In this document: in pieces, positions 23,119 through 33,781 of the stretch | Layout: each line of letters begins with the position of its first letter | Numbering within the stretch: position 1 is the first letter of the stretch | Assembly: GCA_038380435.1 (NCBI GenBank) | Contig: JAWZYU010000056.1 | Span: 2,232,001-2,296,000, forward strand | DNA from: Ryuthela nishihirai | Lineage: Eukaryota > Arthropoda > Arachnida > Araneae > Heptathelidae | Direction: 5' to 3' | DNA length: 64,000 bases | Notes under the pieces: generated by a model | What the model was told of the DNA's origin: nothing | Seen by the model: the letters and a program-made list of their open reading frames with translations, nothing else | Databases searched by the model: none | Program-made: the position numbers and the translations under genes

Positions 23119-23504
23119 TACACCGAAGAGCAAATACATTATGACAACCGCATCTTTATACAAATCGAAGCCACTGCAGGTAAACAATGGCGCGTGTGAA
23201 GGTCATGAAACGGTATAAATAACACCTGATACTGATTCTTGTTCTTCAGATTGAGTCCCTAGACTTCAATCCAATCGAGCATCTGTGGTAAGTGTTGTAA
23301 CAGCATATTCGACCTGCGGCGGCTCAACCATATAACTTACAAGAGTTAAAGGATCTGCTGGTAACGTATTGATACCAGATACCAAAGGACACCTCTAGAA
23401 ATCTTGTAGCTTCAATGCTGTGCTGGGTAACAGCTGTTTTGGCGGCATGTGGAGGACCAATATCATATTAGGCAGGTGGTCATATTGTTTTGGTTCTTCG
23501 GTAT
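23119..23504 (+). mobile_element. Tc1 deletion derivative with both ends
   Basis: The left end TACACCGAAGAGC and the right end read backwards TATACCGAAGAACC form inverted repeats with TA at the edges. The first 120 bases match 2541-2655 of the Tc1 remnant closely. They are joined directly to the last part of a transposase (SLDFNPIEHLW near 23251-23283, then LVASMLCWVTAVLAACGGP). The central enzyme region is missing, so it is a non-autonomous derivative of the same family. Confidence 0.85.
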
Positions 23505-23518
23505 ATATAATATATATT

Positions 23519-23585
23519 AGGACCAGATCTAGGAGGGAAGTGCCATGCCTTTCAGAATGTTAGTAAGGGTTGGGAATAATGATAT
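23519..23585 (-). repeat. fragment of short dispersed repeat family M
   Basis: CCAGATCTAGGAGGGAAGTG followed by AGTAAGGGTTGG corresponds to the reverse complement of the right end at 61640-61705. Confidence 0.55.
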
Positions 23586-23929
23586 ACTAATACCTGCCCA
23601 ATTATTCGAAAAACGTAACTTTACACGTAGTCGCCTATAATATAAAATTTCGCTAGATGGCGCGTGAACACATGGAAACAAACCGTTCTACTCAGTCCTT
23701 TTTACATTAGAGTAGGAAGAAAAAAACTCAGATAACGTGAATGTGAAGAATCCTGGGATGGAAAATATGTCACAATTTGCATTTATAACTGATATCCTGT
23801 TAACATGTTTAATCGGGAAGTGATTTTTACGAACAAATATCATAAAGATTCGAATTTAAAATTAATGAAATGTGTAAAGATTTCGCTCCTGTATACCGTA
23901 ATGACAAACTAAAACCCTAGGTTTCTTTA

Positions 23930-24250
23930 AATTTATTTGACAAGTGACATATTTTTATTAGAAATTGAAAATTTTGGTGGTGTAATATGAATGTTACGAA
24001 GTTCTCTTTCAAAACGATGGTAACCCATTGCTTTTTGTTTTAAAATAATTTTTACAGTGATAGTTTAAGAATTAATTAAGTTAAAAATTGCAAAATTTAA
24101 AACGAATATTACAAATGATGCAGTTATACTAATTTTTTTAATTTATATGGTAGAATGTGATGGTCATGAAGTGTTTATTGGCAGCAAGGAGTGAACCCCT
24201 TTAGGTGGGCGGGAAAATTCAACGTTTGTCTATTAACAATCAAAATTATA
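23930..24250 (+). repeat. diverged copy of the ~285-bp satellite unit
   Basis: It shares with 32240-33060 the ordered phrases AATTTTGGTGGTG, TTTTACAG, AACGAATATTACAAATGATG and a GGTGGGCGGGAAAA phrase. It is a unit of the same repeat, lying outside the array, in the same orientation. Confidence 0.75.
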
Positions 24251-24284
24251 ATTATTTTGGTGGGATAGATATTGATGAACTGGT

Positions 24285-24540
24285 AGAGAAAAAACTTTGA
24301 ACAATGGTAACATACCAATTTCCAAAGAACATGGAGACATACCCTCTGTGATTGAAATTGATATAATATTTCTTACACGTATAAAAGATTCTTTTCAGCT
24401 TTTTAAGGAAGTAAACATTTGCAAAGCCACCAAAACTACAAAGGGATTGTTTCACGAATTTAAATATACAAAACTAGGAACAAATATTCGAATCCACACT
24501 TAAATCTCTTGATACTGTAAATAATCTTTTCATCGATTAT
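24285..24540 (+). repeat. direct repeat D, copy 1
   Basis: Aligned by eye with 25750-26030: shared ACTTTGAACAA, ACATGGAGATA-type, CTTTTCAGCTTTTTAAG, AGGGATTGTTTCA and CTTGATACTGTAAATAATC phrases. A 68-codon frame here has no recognised motif. Copy 2 is followed by a LINE endonuclease start, so this may be LINE 5' sequence (inference). Confidence 0.8.
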
Positions 24541-24559
24541 GGCGATTGTAACCTCCGAA

Positions 24560-24722
24560 AATCGCAAACGCTATAATTTCGCTCTCTAACGTTAGAAAAA
24601 AATTGAACATTCAAAATATTTTAATGAATATCGCAAATGATGCATTTAGGAAGGAGACTTAAAATTTTGGTTTTGAAATGTAAACGTTTTTGCGTTTCAA
24701 TTGGCAGCACTTTATTGAAGGC
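24560..24722 (+). repeat. partial satellite unit
   Basis: CTCTCTAACGTTAG, then GAATATCGCAAATGATGCATTTA and AAAATTTTGGTTTTGAAATG follow the order of the array unit at 32330-32430. It is truncated at the SINE that follows. Confidence 0.65.
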
Positions 24723-25055
24723 AGTGAGCTAAGTAGCCAGGTCACAAGGACCCCAAAGTCTCAAAGAAGATGGGGGAAGTGGATCCATTGGACAAGGGTT
24801 ACGGTTCAGATGTATACTTTCCATCAAAGCCATCCAGAATGTTCTCTAACACACACAGAGTATGGCTCTCCTGCACACAGGGACTGAGTTTCACGCCCCT
24901 CCAATGGATGAACCCCTTTCCAAGCCCATCGGTGTCTACTTTCTGACTGAGGGCATCAGGACGGTTCTCAGCGGAGATAAATCTCAGCTTCTCACAGATG
25001 AGGGACTCGAACCCAGGACCTATAGATTTAGAACCTAGCAAAACGACTGAAACAC
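24705..25055 (-). mobile_element. tRNA-derived SINE, family A
   Basis: Family phrases in order on the plus strand: GGTCACAAGGACCCC, CAAAGCCATCCAGAATGTTC, CTTTCCAAGCCCATCGGTGT, GCGGAGATAAATCTCAG and the B-box complement GGACTCGAACCC near 25004-25015. Copies of this family carry an internal RNA polymerase III promoter and depend on a LINE for movement. Confidence 0.85.
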
Positions 25056-25267
25056 CACATATCCCTGGGACAGTCTTATGCTGGTCAACAACGATCCTTT
25101 CCTGTTACCTGAAATTCCTTCTAAACTTTTGAGTGCACATTAGACCGTACTCTTAAAGGCCTGACAAGTAATTCTCTATAGGCTGCTTGAGTAGCAATTT
25201 ACTTTTTCTACATGGCTCACATGAAGAAATCTCCCATAGATATAACGAGGAAAGATAATGTGTATAC

Positions 25268-25635
25268 ATTCAATGCATTCACCTGGCTCTCCTGGAGTGG
25301 AGTTCACTCAACTCTCTAGCGCATCAAACTCATTCCCTAATGTTCCTAGTTCGAATCCCCACTCTGCTTGCATTGAGATTTTCCCTACCCTCGGTGAAAA
25401 AGTAAACAATAATTGGCTTTGAAATGGCTACTCTCCTTCGAATGAAACACTGAGGCCATGGAACTATAAATAAGAATGACATAGCCTGTGAACTTTGAAG
25501 AATATAAGAATTGATCTTGACAGAAGGATTTCTTTTCTTTCCTAAGTGCGGCCAAGTCAATCATCTAAGCAGATCAGATCTCCTGGGGTTCTTTATAATC
25601 TGGTCATTTACACCATTTTGCAGAAATAATGAAAA
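25268..25635 (+). mobile_element. diverged SINE of family A
   Basis: A tRNA-like head includes a B-box-like GTTCGAATCCCC near 25351-25362, followed by GAGATTTTCCCTACCCTCGGT, and a tail (CTGGTCATTTACACCATTTTGC) that lines up with GGCCATTTAGCCCATGG of better copies. It is old and partly truncated. Confidence 0.6.
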
Positions 25636-25749
25636 CTTAGTAGCAAAACACAGCAAACTGAACAGAAATAAGAAGCATCTGCTCCCCTAACATAGGTGAA
25701 TATCGATAGGTCCTAAATCCCATAAGATCAGGTTGTTTGATATAGCTGC

Positions 25750-26030
25750 TAAAACTTTGAACAACTGTAACATACAAACTTCAAAAATACATGGAGATAT
25801 AATCTCTATGATTAAAGCTGATATAGTATTTTTACATATATAAAAGATCCTTTTCAGCTTTTTAAGTAAGTAAATATTTTCAAAGCTATCAAAATTGCCA
25901 AGGGATTGTTTCAAGAATTAAAATATGCAAAACTAGGAACAAATTTCGAAGCCATCTTTAAATATTTTATTGATATATATTTGAAAATTTCTTGATACTG
26001 TAAATAATCTTTTCATTAATTGTGGCAAAT
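25750..26030 (+). repeat. direct repeat D, copy 2
   Basis: Second copy of the sequence at 24285-24540, same orientation, about 1.46 kb downstream, with a short insertion near 25955-25985. It is directly followed by the LINE endonuclease fragment. Confidence 0.8.
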
Positions 26031-26061
26031 AAAAAGCTGAGAAAGATATTTCAAAAACAAA

Positions 26062-26180
26062 TTACAAATTGCATTTTGGAATGTTAATGGAGTGAAAAAA
26101 GACTTTAACAATTTTTCTTCTTCAGAATGCAATTGATATTGCACTGTTATCTAAAACGTACGTAAACAGGATTTTTTTTA
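26062..26180 (+). pseudogene. LINE endonuclease N-terminal fragment
   Basis: LQIAFWNVNGVKKDF is followed, after a frameshift near 26125, by IDIALLSKTYVNR. This is the start of an AP-like endonuclease of Jockey/CR1-type LINEs. The usual glutamate of the second phrase (SET) is lysine (SKT). Nothing further of the enzyme follows. Confidence 0.7.
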
Positions 26181-27711
26181 ATTATAATTCTTTATCCATA
26201 GATCTGATTTCTTTCATAACATAGGTGGGTATTCTTATAAAACGCAACACACTATTCTTTGAATGAACGTCAATTGAAGCGACAGCTGTTGTATTTTAAA
26301 ATCTTGTTTTTGGAGACTTGCGCTCTATAAGTGTGTATAAATCTTCAAATAAACTTTTCATTTCACAGGACGTTGACAATCTATTCGAAGAAAGTCTCCC
26401 AACTAATACTACAGGCATGCAATGATATGGAAAAAATCGAGGGGTAGAGGGCAAAACGCTGGATTTCCAATACAGCATATCATTTCCCCTCCGTTTTCTT
26501 TGCCGGTCTTTAAAATATTTCTTGGAAAATTCATCAAATATAAATAAGTTTAATAATATTTCCCTTACTATCATTCGGAAGGGGGGTGGCATGATCTCCT
26601 TGACCCTTTCATAGATTCGGTCCTGACAGCAGGTGATCTCAACTCTAAATATGTATCTTGGAATTGTCATCCCATGGAAGAAAAATATTATACTGTCGTA
26701 TTGTGGATGCTGCACTTCAACTACATTTTGTCCTTCATGTACATCACAAAATCCAGTTCTTCGGGATGTAGCAATTTTCTATAAATTATTTTTAGGATAT
26801 GAATTGTGGACAATCAAAGGACTATCATGGTGATTTAGATCAGATTCCGATTGTGACAGTTTTCTCGACGACTTAATGTTATCTTAAAAATAAAATTTAG
26901 ACCATAGGATATAGTCCCCACTCTAGAAATATCCATTTTGGAAGAATGGTTATTGCATTTAAAGGCCCACGTTTTTGCGGAATGCCGTGTGCGGCCCCTA
27001 TAGTTCACACAATGCCATTTTCCCCCTTTCCTCCTTTTTTTATTGTTTTTCCCTGACGCCCTATCAACCGGAGATGGGCATGACACAATTAAAAAATTGT
27101 CAGTTATATACAAAGCTCGTAAAGAATATAATAAGAGCATAATATAAATTTACTTAGAAGGCAGGTGAGTATCTGCTGGGTTGATTTTGGAAGTTCAGAC
27201 GTCCTTAGTCAAAATTTTAGATACTATAAGAAAAAAAGTATAATTATTTTTAAGTGTCCGCAAATTTGAATGTCACGCCCACTTTTGTACAGCTCATCGC
27301 GCCTGGTAAGTGAGAACCTTATCCGTTTTAATTTTTTGTCACTCCATTCCTTATATCAATTAATTTATAAAAGGCATCGAAATAGAATAAATATGAAAAG
27401 ATCTAATTTACTTATATATTTTACACAAAATTTATTCCATTATCAACTCCCTATATCTCAACTGGCAAAGCAAAGATAGCTTGAAGGTAAGGTATCAATG
27501 CTAAGAAAGGATCCCAAATGAAAATCCCGTAGAGTGAGATGTTTGATTCACAGTTACTCATACAAATTCAATTTCGCCAAAATCTTCGATTGCAAATTGA
27601 ATCAGCGAATAAATCTAACCAGATTGTTCTAAAGCAGGAAGTCAAACTCGTCAACGTTTGAGTTTCTTTATATTTTAAATATTAGTATCCTAGGACCGCA
27701 CTATACTTTAA
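26181..27711. other. no gene recognised; one 139-codon frame
   Basis: The minus-strand frame 26296-26715 (139 codons) is the longest here. It has a hydrophobic or basic mix and a KKYFKDRQRKRRG stretch but no family I recognise. It may be chance. A pyrimidine-rich tract lies at 27019-27045. Otherwise AT-rich. Confidence 0.35.
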
Positions 27712-28085
27712 GGCGAAGCTTGGCTCAATCGATAGCGTGCCAGGCTCGAACCATGCAATATCCAAGTTCTAGTCAAACTGTGCGAGCATAGAAATTTATC
27801 CCTGCAATCCCCCCAACCCAATATACAGATCCTGCCCTCGGTTAGAAAGAGGACGCCACTAAGTTTGGTAAGGTGTCCATAGACATATCGGTTGGTACGT
27901 TATGCCGTGTCTTCATGCGCCAAATAGCTATAACCTGCATTTCAAAGAACACGCTGAATGGCCTTGACCAGAGGATTCCATCTGTCCCCTAACAGGTGTT
28001 CAGTGAATCCCCTTCTATAACCTCCTTTCAGCCCTTATGACCTGGCCACTTAAACCATTGAGTGCCAAACAGTACTGCTGAAAAG
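27712..28085 (+). mobile_element. tRNA-derived SINE, family A (diverged)
   Basis: The head GCTTGGCTCAATCGATAGCG and GTGCCAGGCTCG match the family A tRNA-like head. The body has CCTGCCCTCGGTTAG and GGCCTTGACCAGAGG, and the tail ATGACCTGGCCACTTAAACC. The B box is degraded (AAGTTCTAGTC). Confidence 0.75.
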
Positions 28086-28132
28086 GAAGGAAAATTGTTT
28101 ATGTTTGTGTAACATACACTATTATTTAGACC

Positions 28133-28470
28133 AGTGATTCTCAACCTATTATGCTTCACGTACCCCCTGGAAATGTGTATGTAACTGGCGTACCCCTTGT
28201 ATAGATGGATAAAACTATAGTTATAGTATAACAATGGGAATGAAATAATATATATATCAGTGGTTCTCAACCTATTATGCTTCACGTACCCCTTGGAAAT
28301 GTGTATGTAACTGGTGTACCCCTTGTATAGACAGATAAAACTATTGTTATAGTATAACAATGGGAATTAAATAAAACACACAGACAATAATATAACAAAT
28401 ATTTGCGACTTTTGAGCTCTCGCGGCGTAACCCAAAAACTTTATCCTCTACCCCACATTGAGAACCCCTA
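28133..28470. mobile_element. hAT-type MITE with duplicated interior
   Basis: The left end is CAGTGATTCTCAACC. The right end read on the minus strand is TAGGGGTTCTCAATG. Target octamers ATTTAGAC (28125-28132) and AATTAGAC (28471-28478) agree at 7 of 8. The left end plus the following 110 bases occurs again from 28258 (CAGTGGTTCTCAACC), so the element is dimeric at its left end with a period of 125 bp. There is no coding capacity. Confidence 0.82.
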
Positions 28471-28478
28471 AATTAGAC

Positions 28479-29354
28479 TATAAAATAGTCGTACAGAGAG
28501 GAGACCTATGAACAGTAAGTCTATAATAGTCACTATTTAGAAAGTCACTATATAGAAACCAAAATATTTATTCACGTTGTGAATAAATATTGTGGCTCAT
28601 AGGGTTGTGAGGATGAGACAATATTTTTACCTTTTAATTCCTTTGCGTTCTTCAAGACACGTTTTGAGAACGTGCAGGCCGAAACTTATTATCGCCGAAA
28701 ACGAAATATTTCATACGGATGTAAACCTTTTTAAAGCAGAGCCGTCCAACCCAAACTTATCGAAGATTCATTGTCACTCTATTCTTAAAGAGCAGCAAGC
28801 AATATTCTGTATCTGAAACAGAAAAAAACACAGTTCTAATGAGCAATAAAAAGAATAAAAAAACTACGTTTTTAGCAAATCAAATATCTTGGTTAAAAAA
28901 CAAAAATATGCATTTTTAATGAATACTTTGAATTGGAAAAATAATTTACTTATTCGCATAAAAATATTTGGTGAATAATTGAAAGAACTGAGCGAGATTT
29001 TGTATATTACTTGTTTTATGAGCCGCTGTTTCAATAATGGACCGGTATAAATAAGCGCAATAGCTTTTTTTTTAAATTGTTTCGTGGCTTCCACTGGAAA
29101 CCACAGGCCTAGATTTCCCCGTTCCAAATAAGGAGGTTAGTGGATTAAACGAAAGCGATCTCTTAAAATAAATTTATTTGTTGTCGTAGTGGTAGTTTGG
29201 TTTACGACAATTCCTGTGGACTGTAAGTGAGAAGGACAATTCGGTAGATTAGAATTCGGGGTATAAGACAATTCGGTGGATGAGAAATTGAAGTTAACGA
29301 TAATTCTGTGAATATAGAAATTCAGTGGAAATAGAAAAACATTTAGAAATAATT
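28479..29354. other. no gene seen
   Basis: AT-rich. Frames at 28592-28816 and 28864-29127 carry no recognised motif. Confidence 0.5.
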
Positions 29355-29572
29355 TTAAATTAAAAAAATAATAATAAATACCCCCTTAAGCATTTGCTTG
29401 CCACAGAGGAAAAACAGGAGAATATCATTTTATAATGCCACAGTAGTAGGACTGAGAGGATGGCAGGACCTCAGCATAAAACAACACGAACATCCATGCC
29501 TTACCCGGGACTCGAACCCAGGACCCTTAGACCACTAGCCAAGCGCTCTAACCACTCGGCCACGGGACGGCG
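29355..29572 (-). mobile_element. tRNA-derived SINE, family B
   Basis: Read on the minus strand it starts CCGTCCCGTGGCCGAGTGG (A-box region), has GGGTTCGAGTCCCGGG (B box) and ends in AAGGGGGTATTTATTA-type A/T-rich tail. The head resembles a class with a long variable arm such as tRNA-Leu or Ser, but the acceptor stem does not close, so it is a SINE and not a tRNA gene. Other copies: 41722-41892, 45442-45643 and 57010-57212. Confidence 0.88.
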
Positions 29573-29619
29573 ATTTTTTTTAATTACCTAATTAAAATAC
29601 AATTTCGATTAGTGAACAA

Positions 29620-30880
29620 CACCAATCCTTCTCGGAAGTCTTTGAAATCCGGCACTACATAAAACGAAATTATTTATAACTCAACGTAATCGATAATTGT
29701 GTCTGTTCTCTCTAATCCGACCTACAATAAAAGGTATACATCTATTCTCTGTACTCCGATATTCCACTACAACGGAATTTTTTAAAGTTTGTTTCTTCTA
29801 AATGAAGCAGTTAGAAGCCAAAAGAATACTATACAGTTTCAATAAGACTTCAAATATACTCCTTAATCCGATCCACAATAAAACAAAATTTCTAATTTTT
29901 TTTTTCTTACTGAACAAAAAAAAACGAACGCAAAGTACCAATAGAGTAAATCAAAGCAGCCGATGCTTGTTAAATCTATTCCCTCTTATTCGACGCTTCT
30001 TAAACACTCTTGCATATTTTTATCACTTCCTGTTCCTTCTAAATGAAACAATTGGAATTCAAAAGAATTTACTCCAGGGAAGTAGACCGCATAAGACTAT
30101 TATCATTCTCGCTAATCCGATACTCAATAAAACGAATATCTTTAGTCATTTTTATCCGAAAAAGCAATATGATATTAACAGAATGCATTAGAGCCGTGTT
30201 TCCCAACGTGAGGCCCACGCCCCACAGGGGGGCAATTTGATTGTCAATGGGGGCAATTCGAAAATGGATTCGTTCAGAATTTAACCGTATGGCGGTTAAA
30301 TTTGAAATAGGGAGGGACATAAGAAATTTAGAAAGGCTTAAGTGGGGCATGGCACAAAAAAGGTTGGGAAACACTGCATTAGAGGAAAGAGGCGATATTT
30401 ACAACTCTACTCCCTAAGTTACTACCAACCCTAATCCAACTTATTTTAAACGGGAATTTCATACTTCTATACCTTTCTGTTCCTACTAAAGGGAACGATT
30501 GGAATTCAAAGGAATTATAATTCAAGAAACTAAACCGCACAACACTATCGTCAGTCTCACTAATCCGATATAACACGAATATATTTAGTATCTTTTATCC
30601 GAACAGAACATTAGGAAATTAACGCAATCCATTTAGAAGAAAGATGCGACAATTTCCTCTGGAGTTTAAAACCGACATTAGTTAAACTGGATTTTGATAT
30701 TTTTCTCCCTTTCTATTCGTAGTTTTAAAGTAATTGGAAATCAATCGAACCCATGTCAAGGATCCAAACCTCACAGAACTCTAAATCAACACTGAATAAA
30801 ATTAAATATTTTGAACATTTTGTTTCTCTTGAACGAAATAATTTAAAGTGACAGAGATTCAATTGGTGAAATGAACATTT
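29620..30880 (+). repeat. degenerate tandem array, period about 220-260 bp
   Basis: The motif pair CTTCTAAATGAA...GGAATTCAAAAG and, 70-77 bases later, CTAATCCGAT...CAATAAAAC recurs near 29790/29862, 30031/30110, 30482/30557 and weakly near 30710/30780. Subtracting the hAT-type insertion in the third interval gives spacings of about 250 bp. Similarity between units is low, so it is an old array. Confidence 0.65.
30194..30376. mobile_element. hAT-type MITE with perfect 8-bp target duplication
   Basis: The left end is CCGTGTTTCCCAACGTG. The right end read on the minus strand is CAGTGTTTCCCAACC. CATTAGAG is present on both sides (30186-30193 and 30377-30384). The 183-bp element is non-coding and lies inside the degenerate tandem array, so it inserted after the array formed. 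Confidence 0.9.
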
Positions 30881-31770
30881 CAAATTGTGAACAATCTAAT
30901 TATCACATATTCTATTTCATGCGGTAAACAGATTTTCGTTTACATCTTCAATCGGGAAGACAATTTCTGTTGAAACGCTGATTTGGTATGGATGGGTGGA
31001 GGAAGTTATTGCGCGTTCCAATAAAAGAAAGGTTTTTCTTTTCGTATGATCATATTTATTGCAAAACTTTGTTTCCATCCTTTGTAACAAAAAAGTGAAA
31101 TTGATAATCTCAATAAAAATGTGATGAGAACATCGATATTGCTTTATACAATTTTGCTTTATATGGATTTATACCAATTTTCCTGATTAATTTGCCAATG
31201 GTTGTTAATTAAGAATTTGAATGGAGAACTGTCTATTTAATAACTAAGAGTAATTGATAATTTAACTACTAATTGAAATACTAATTAATTTGAAAGAAGA
31301 GACAGTTTTAGGTTATAGTCCTGTGAACGTTTCCATAATAGAATACCGAATGCGAAGGCGACGAAGAGAGGTGAGCCATGGACATAATTGTAAACAATAC
31401 AGAACACAGTTCGAGTCAGCAAACGCATTATGGATTAAACCAAGAATACTAACGAAATCGAACTCTGCCGCCAGAAATGAGATTTATCAGAAATGCGTGT
31501 CTATCTCAGGTTCTACTTAGAAATAACCTTTATATCAGTACATTACTTCGATGCTGAAAATTAAAAAATTATCTGTATTTGAAAAACATCTCTTATTGTA
31601 AAAAAGGAACACCACGGATCCCTATCACCATCTCTACTAAACAAAAGAAAACATGATTTATACATCGTTTCAAGAAACTCTCATTAAAAGTCCATTACTA
31701 ATCAGATACACAGAAACAATATTACTTGAATTCACAATAAAGACAATGACGACCATGCTGGTCAATGCGC
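30881..31770. other. no gene seen
   Basis: AT-rich. The 76-codon frame at 31290-31520 has an arginine-rich stretch but no recognised family. Confidence 0.5.
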
Positions 31771-31821
31771 CATCATCAGAGATAACATGTCAGAGCATCT
31801 GTCATGTTATCTCTGATGATG
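31771..31821. repeat. perfect 19-bp hairpin
   Basis: CATCATCAGAGATAACATG (31771-31789) and CATGTTATCTCTGATGATG (31803-31821) are exact reverse complements around a 13-base loop. No flanking inverted repeat or terminator context was recognised. Confidence 0.95.
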
Positions 31822-32239
31822 ATGCCATTTGGCTTCAGACATGGGATCATCAGTTCCTCTAAATTTCATATCTAGTTAGAGTAAGAGTGATAACTTCCCT
31901 GAGAGTTGAAAAATATAGTCGAGAAATTTCTTCGAAAAACTTCACTCATTGAAAACGAGATTCCTAAATGCGTCAGAGGCGAAATGCGTTCTTCTAGTTT
32001 ACTTTTAGAATCTCCATTAAATAATTAATTTACTTTTAGAATCTCCATTAAATGTGGCCGATATAACGCAAAACTGCATTTACGTTTTATATCCAGATCG
32101 GAAAAGTTTCGTAATTTTACTTATATATACAAGGTTTTTGTTACCAATAGGTTAAATAACATATTAACTAAATTATTTTTATCTCGTTTTTAAAGAAAGC
32201 AAGAAAATAGTTTCGGTTTGCGGTCTGTAGACATCGAAC

Positions 32240-33590
32240 GTTTTTGTTTACAGAGATAAATTAAAAATTCTTTTTGTGTTGGATAGGTATAGATGAAATA
32301 TTACGATATGTACTTTCCGAATCTCTCTAAAACTATAATTGCGCCCTCTAACGGTTGAAAATTCCAAAATTTCAAACGAATATTGCAAACGATGTATTTA
32401 TGCTAGAAATTTGAAATTTTGGTGGTGGAATATGAAGCTTACAAAGTTTCCATTGCCAACAACAACCCTTAGACCCAGAGAGGGTGGAAAAACACACCTT
32501 TTTAGTTTTAGTTGATCATTGTTTATTTTCAGCGGTAAATGAAACTTTCTTTTTGGGTTATTAGATAAGAATTGATGAAAGAAAAAGTGTGCTTTTTAAA
32601 TCTTCCGAAAACTATAATTGCGCCCTCTAACGGTGGAAAACTGTCAAATTCCAAATTTTCAAACGAATATTACAGGCGACGAATTTGAGCTAGAAATTTT
32701 AAATTTTGGTGGTGGAAGGTGCGTCATGAAGTTTCCATTGGCAACAATAAAATGACCTCTTAGACCCTGGGTGGGCGGGAAAACATGACTTTTTTGTTTT
32801 AAAAGATAATTGTTTGTTTTTACAGCTAAATTAAAAGTTCTTTTTAGGTTGGACAGTATTGATGAAATATTACGATTTGCATTTTCGAAATATCGCAAAA
32901 ATTATGATTGCGCCCTCTAATGGTGAAAAATTTAAAAAGTTAAAACAAATATTACAAACGATATTTTATGCTAGAAATTTGAAATTTTGGTAGTGGAAAA
33001 TGAAGGTAACCAAGTTTTTATTGACAACAATAATGTTGAAGACATTTTGAACATCTTCAACATTAGAACATCATCAGTAATGTTTTGAACATCTTTATAT
33101 ATTTATATTATATATTATATATTTTTGTTATTTTTGTTCGAGTTATTAAAGTTTAAACAGTGTAAACCCCTTTGTGGGACACTATGTACATTAATATATA
33201 TATATTTATATATAATTCATATATATTATATAATATTATTTTATTATATATATATATATATATTAATATATAATTCATATATATTATATAATATTATTTT
33301 ATTATATATTTATATATATTTATATATAATTCATATATTATATAATATTATTTTATTATATATTTTATATATTAATTTTAATTCGTATCCTTACAGTTCA
33401 CGAAATGCAGGAACAGCAAAACTACTAACGACTTATGCAAAATATTTGTATGTAACAGAAATTTGAAATTTCGGTGATTTATCATGAGTTATTTCGCCAA
33501 CAGTAATAATGTACCCACCTTCCTCAGAGAGGTGTGGTAAATGCTACTTTTTAATTTAAATTTAATTTAAAGAAAAACAAAATTTAAGAA
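32240..33590 (+). repeat. satellite-like tandem array, period about 280-290 bp
   Basis: The landmark GCGCCCTCTAA occurs at about 32341, 32620 and 32910, and AAATTTTGGTGGTGG-type phrases recur at about 32410, 32699, 32982 and 33462. Each unit also has CGAATATTACA, CCATTGGCAACAA, a GGTGGGCGGGAAAA-like phrase and a TTTTACAG stretch. The last unit is separated from the others by an AT-rich array. Diverged units lie at 23930-24722. Confidence 0.85.
33178..33375 (+). repeat. AT-only tandem array, period about 57 bp
   Basis: AATTCATATAT followed by ATTATATAATATTATTTTAT recurs at about 33214, 33272 and 33328 with TATA runs between. The 113-codon frame here is a tyrosine/isoleucine artefact of the repeat. 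Confidence 0.9.
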
Positions 33591-33693
33591 TAAAGGACAA
33601 ATTATTTTATGTTGTATAATTACTAATAAAATACTATTTGCACTTTTCCCACCATCCATTAGCTCAAATTAAAACATTTAAGGAGTGAAAAAA

Positions 33694-33726
33694 GTCATCA
33701 TCATCATCATCACCACCACCACCACC

Positions 33727-33781
<55 letters not shown>
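33694..33781 (+). repeat. CAT/CAC trinucleotide run (RTE tail)
   Basis: Blocks of CAT, then CAC, then CAT repeats directly after the 3' end of RTE copy A. On the element's own strand it is (ATG/GTG)n. Confidence 0.97.

Noticed and set aside
26296..26715. 139-codon minus-strand frame as a gene
   Set aside because: The composition and lack of any recognisable family suggest chance. It cannot be supported without a database search or transcripts.
29500..29572. tRNA-Leu/Ser-like sequence
   Set aside because: A and B boxes are present but the acceptor stem does not pair and the sequence continues into the SINE body seen at three other places, so it is a SINE head and not a tRNA gene.
33125..33466. 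113-codon tyrosine/isoleucine-rich frame
   Set aside because: It is an artefact of the AT-only tandem array and has no membrane-protein or known-family pattern beyond low complexity.
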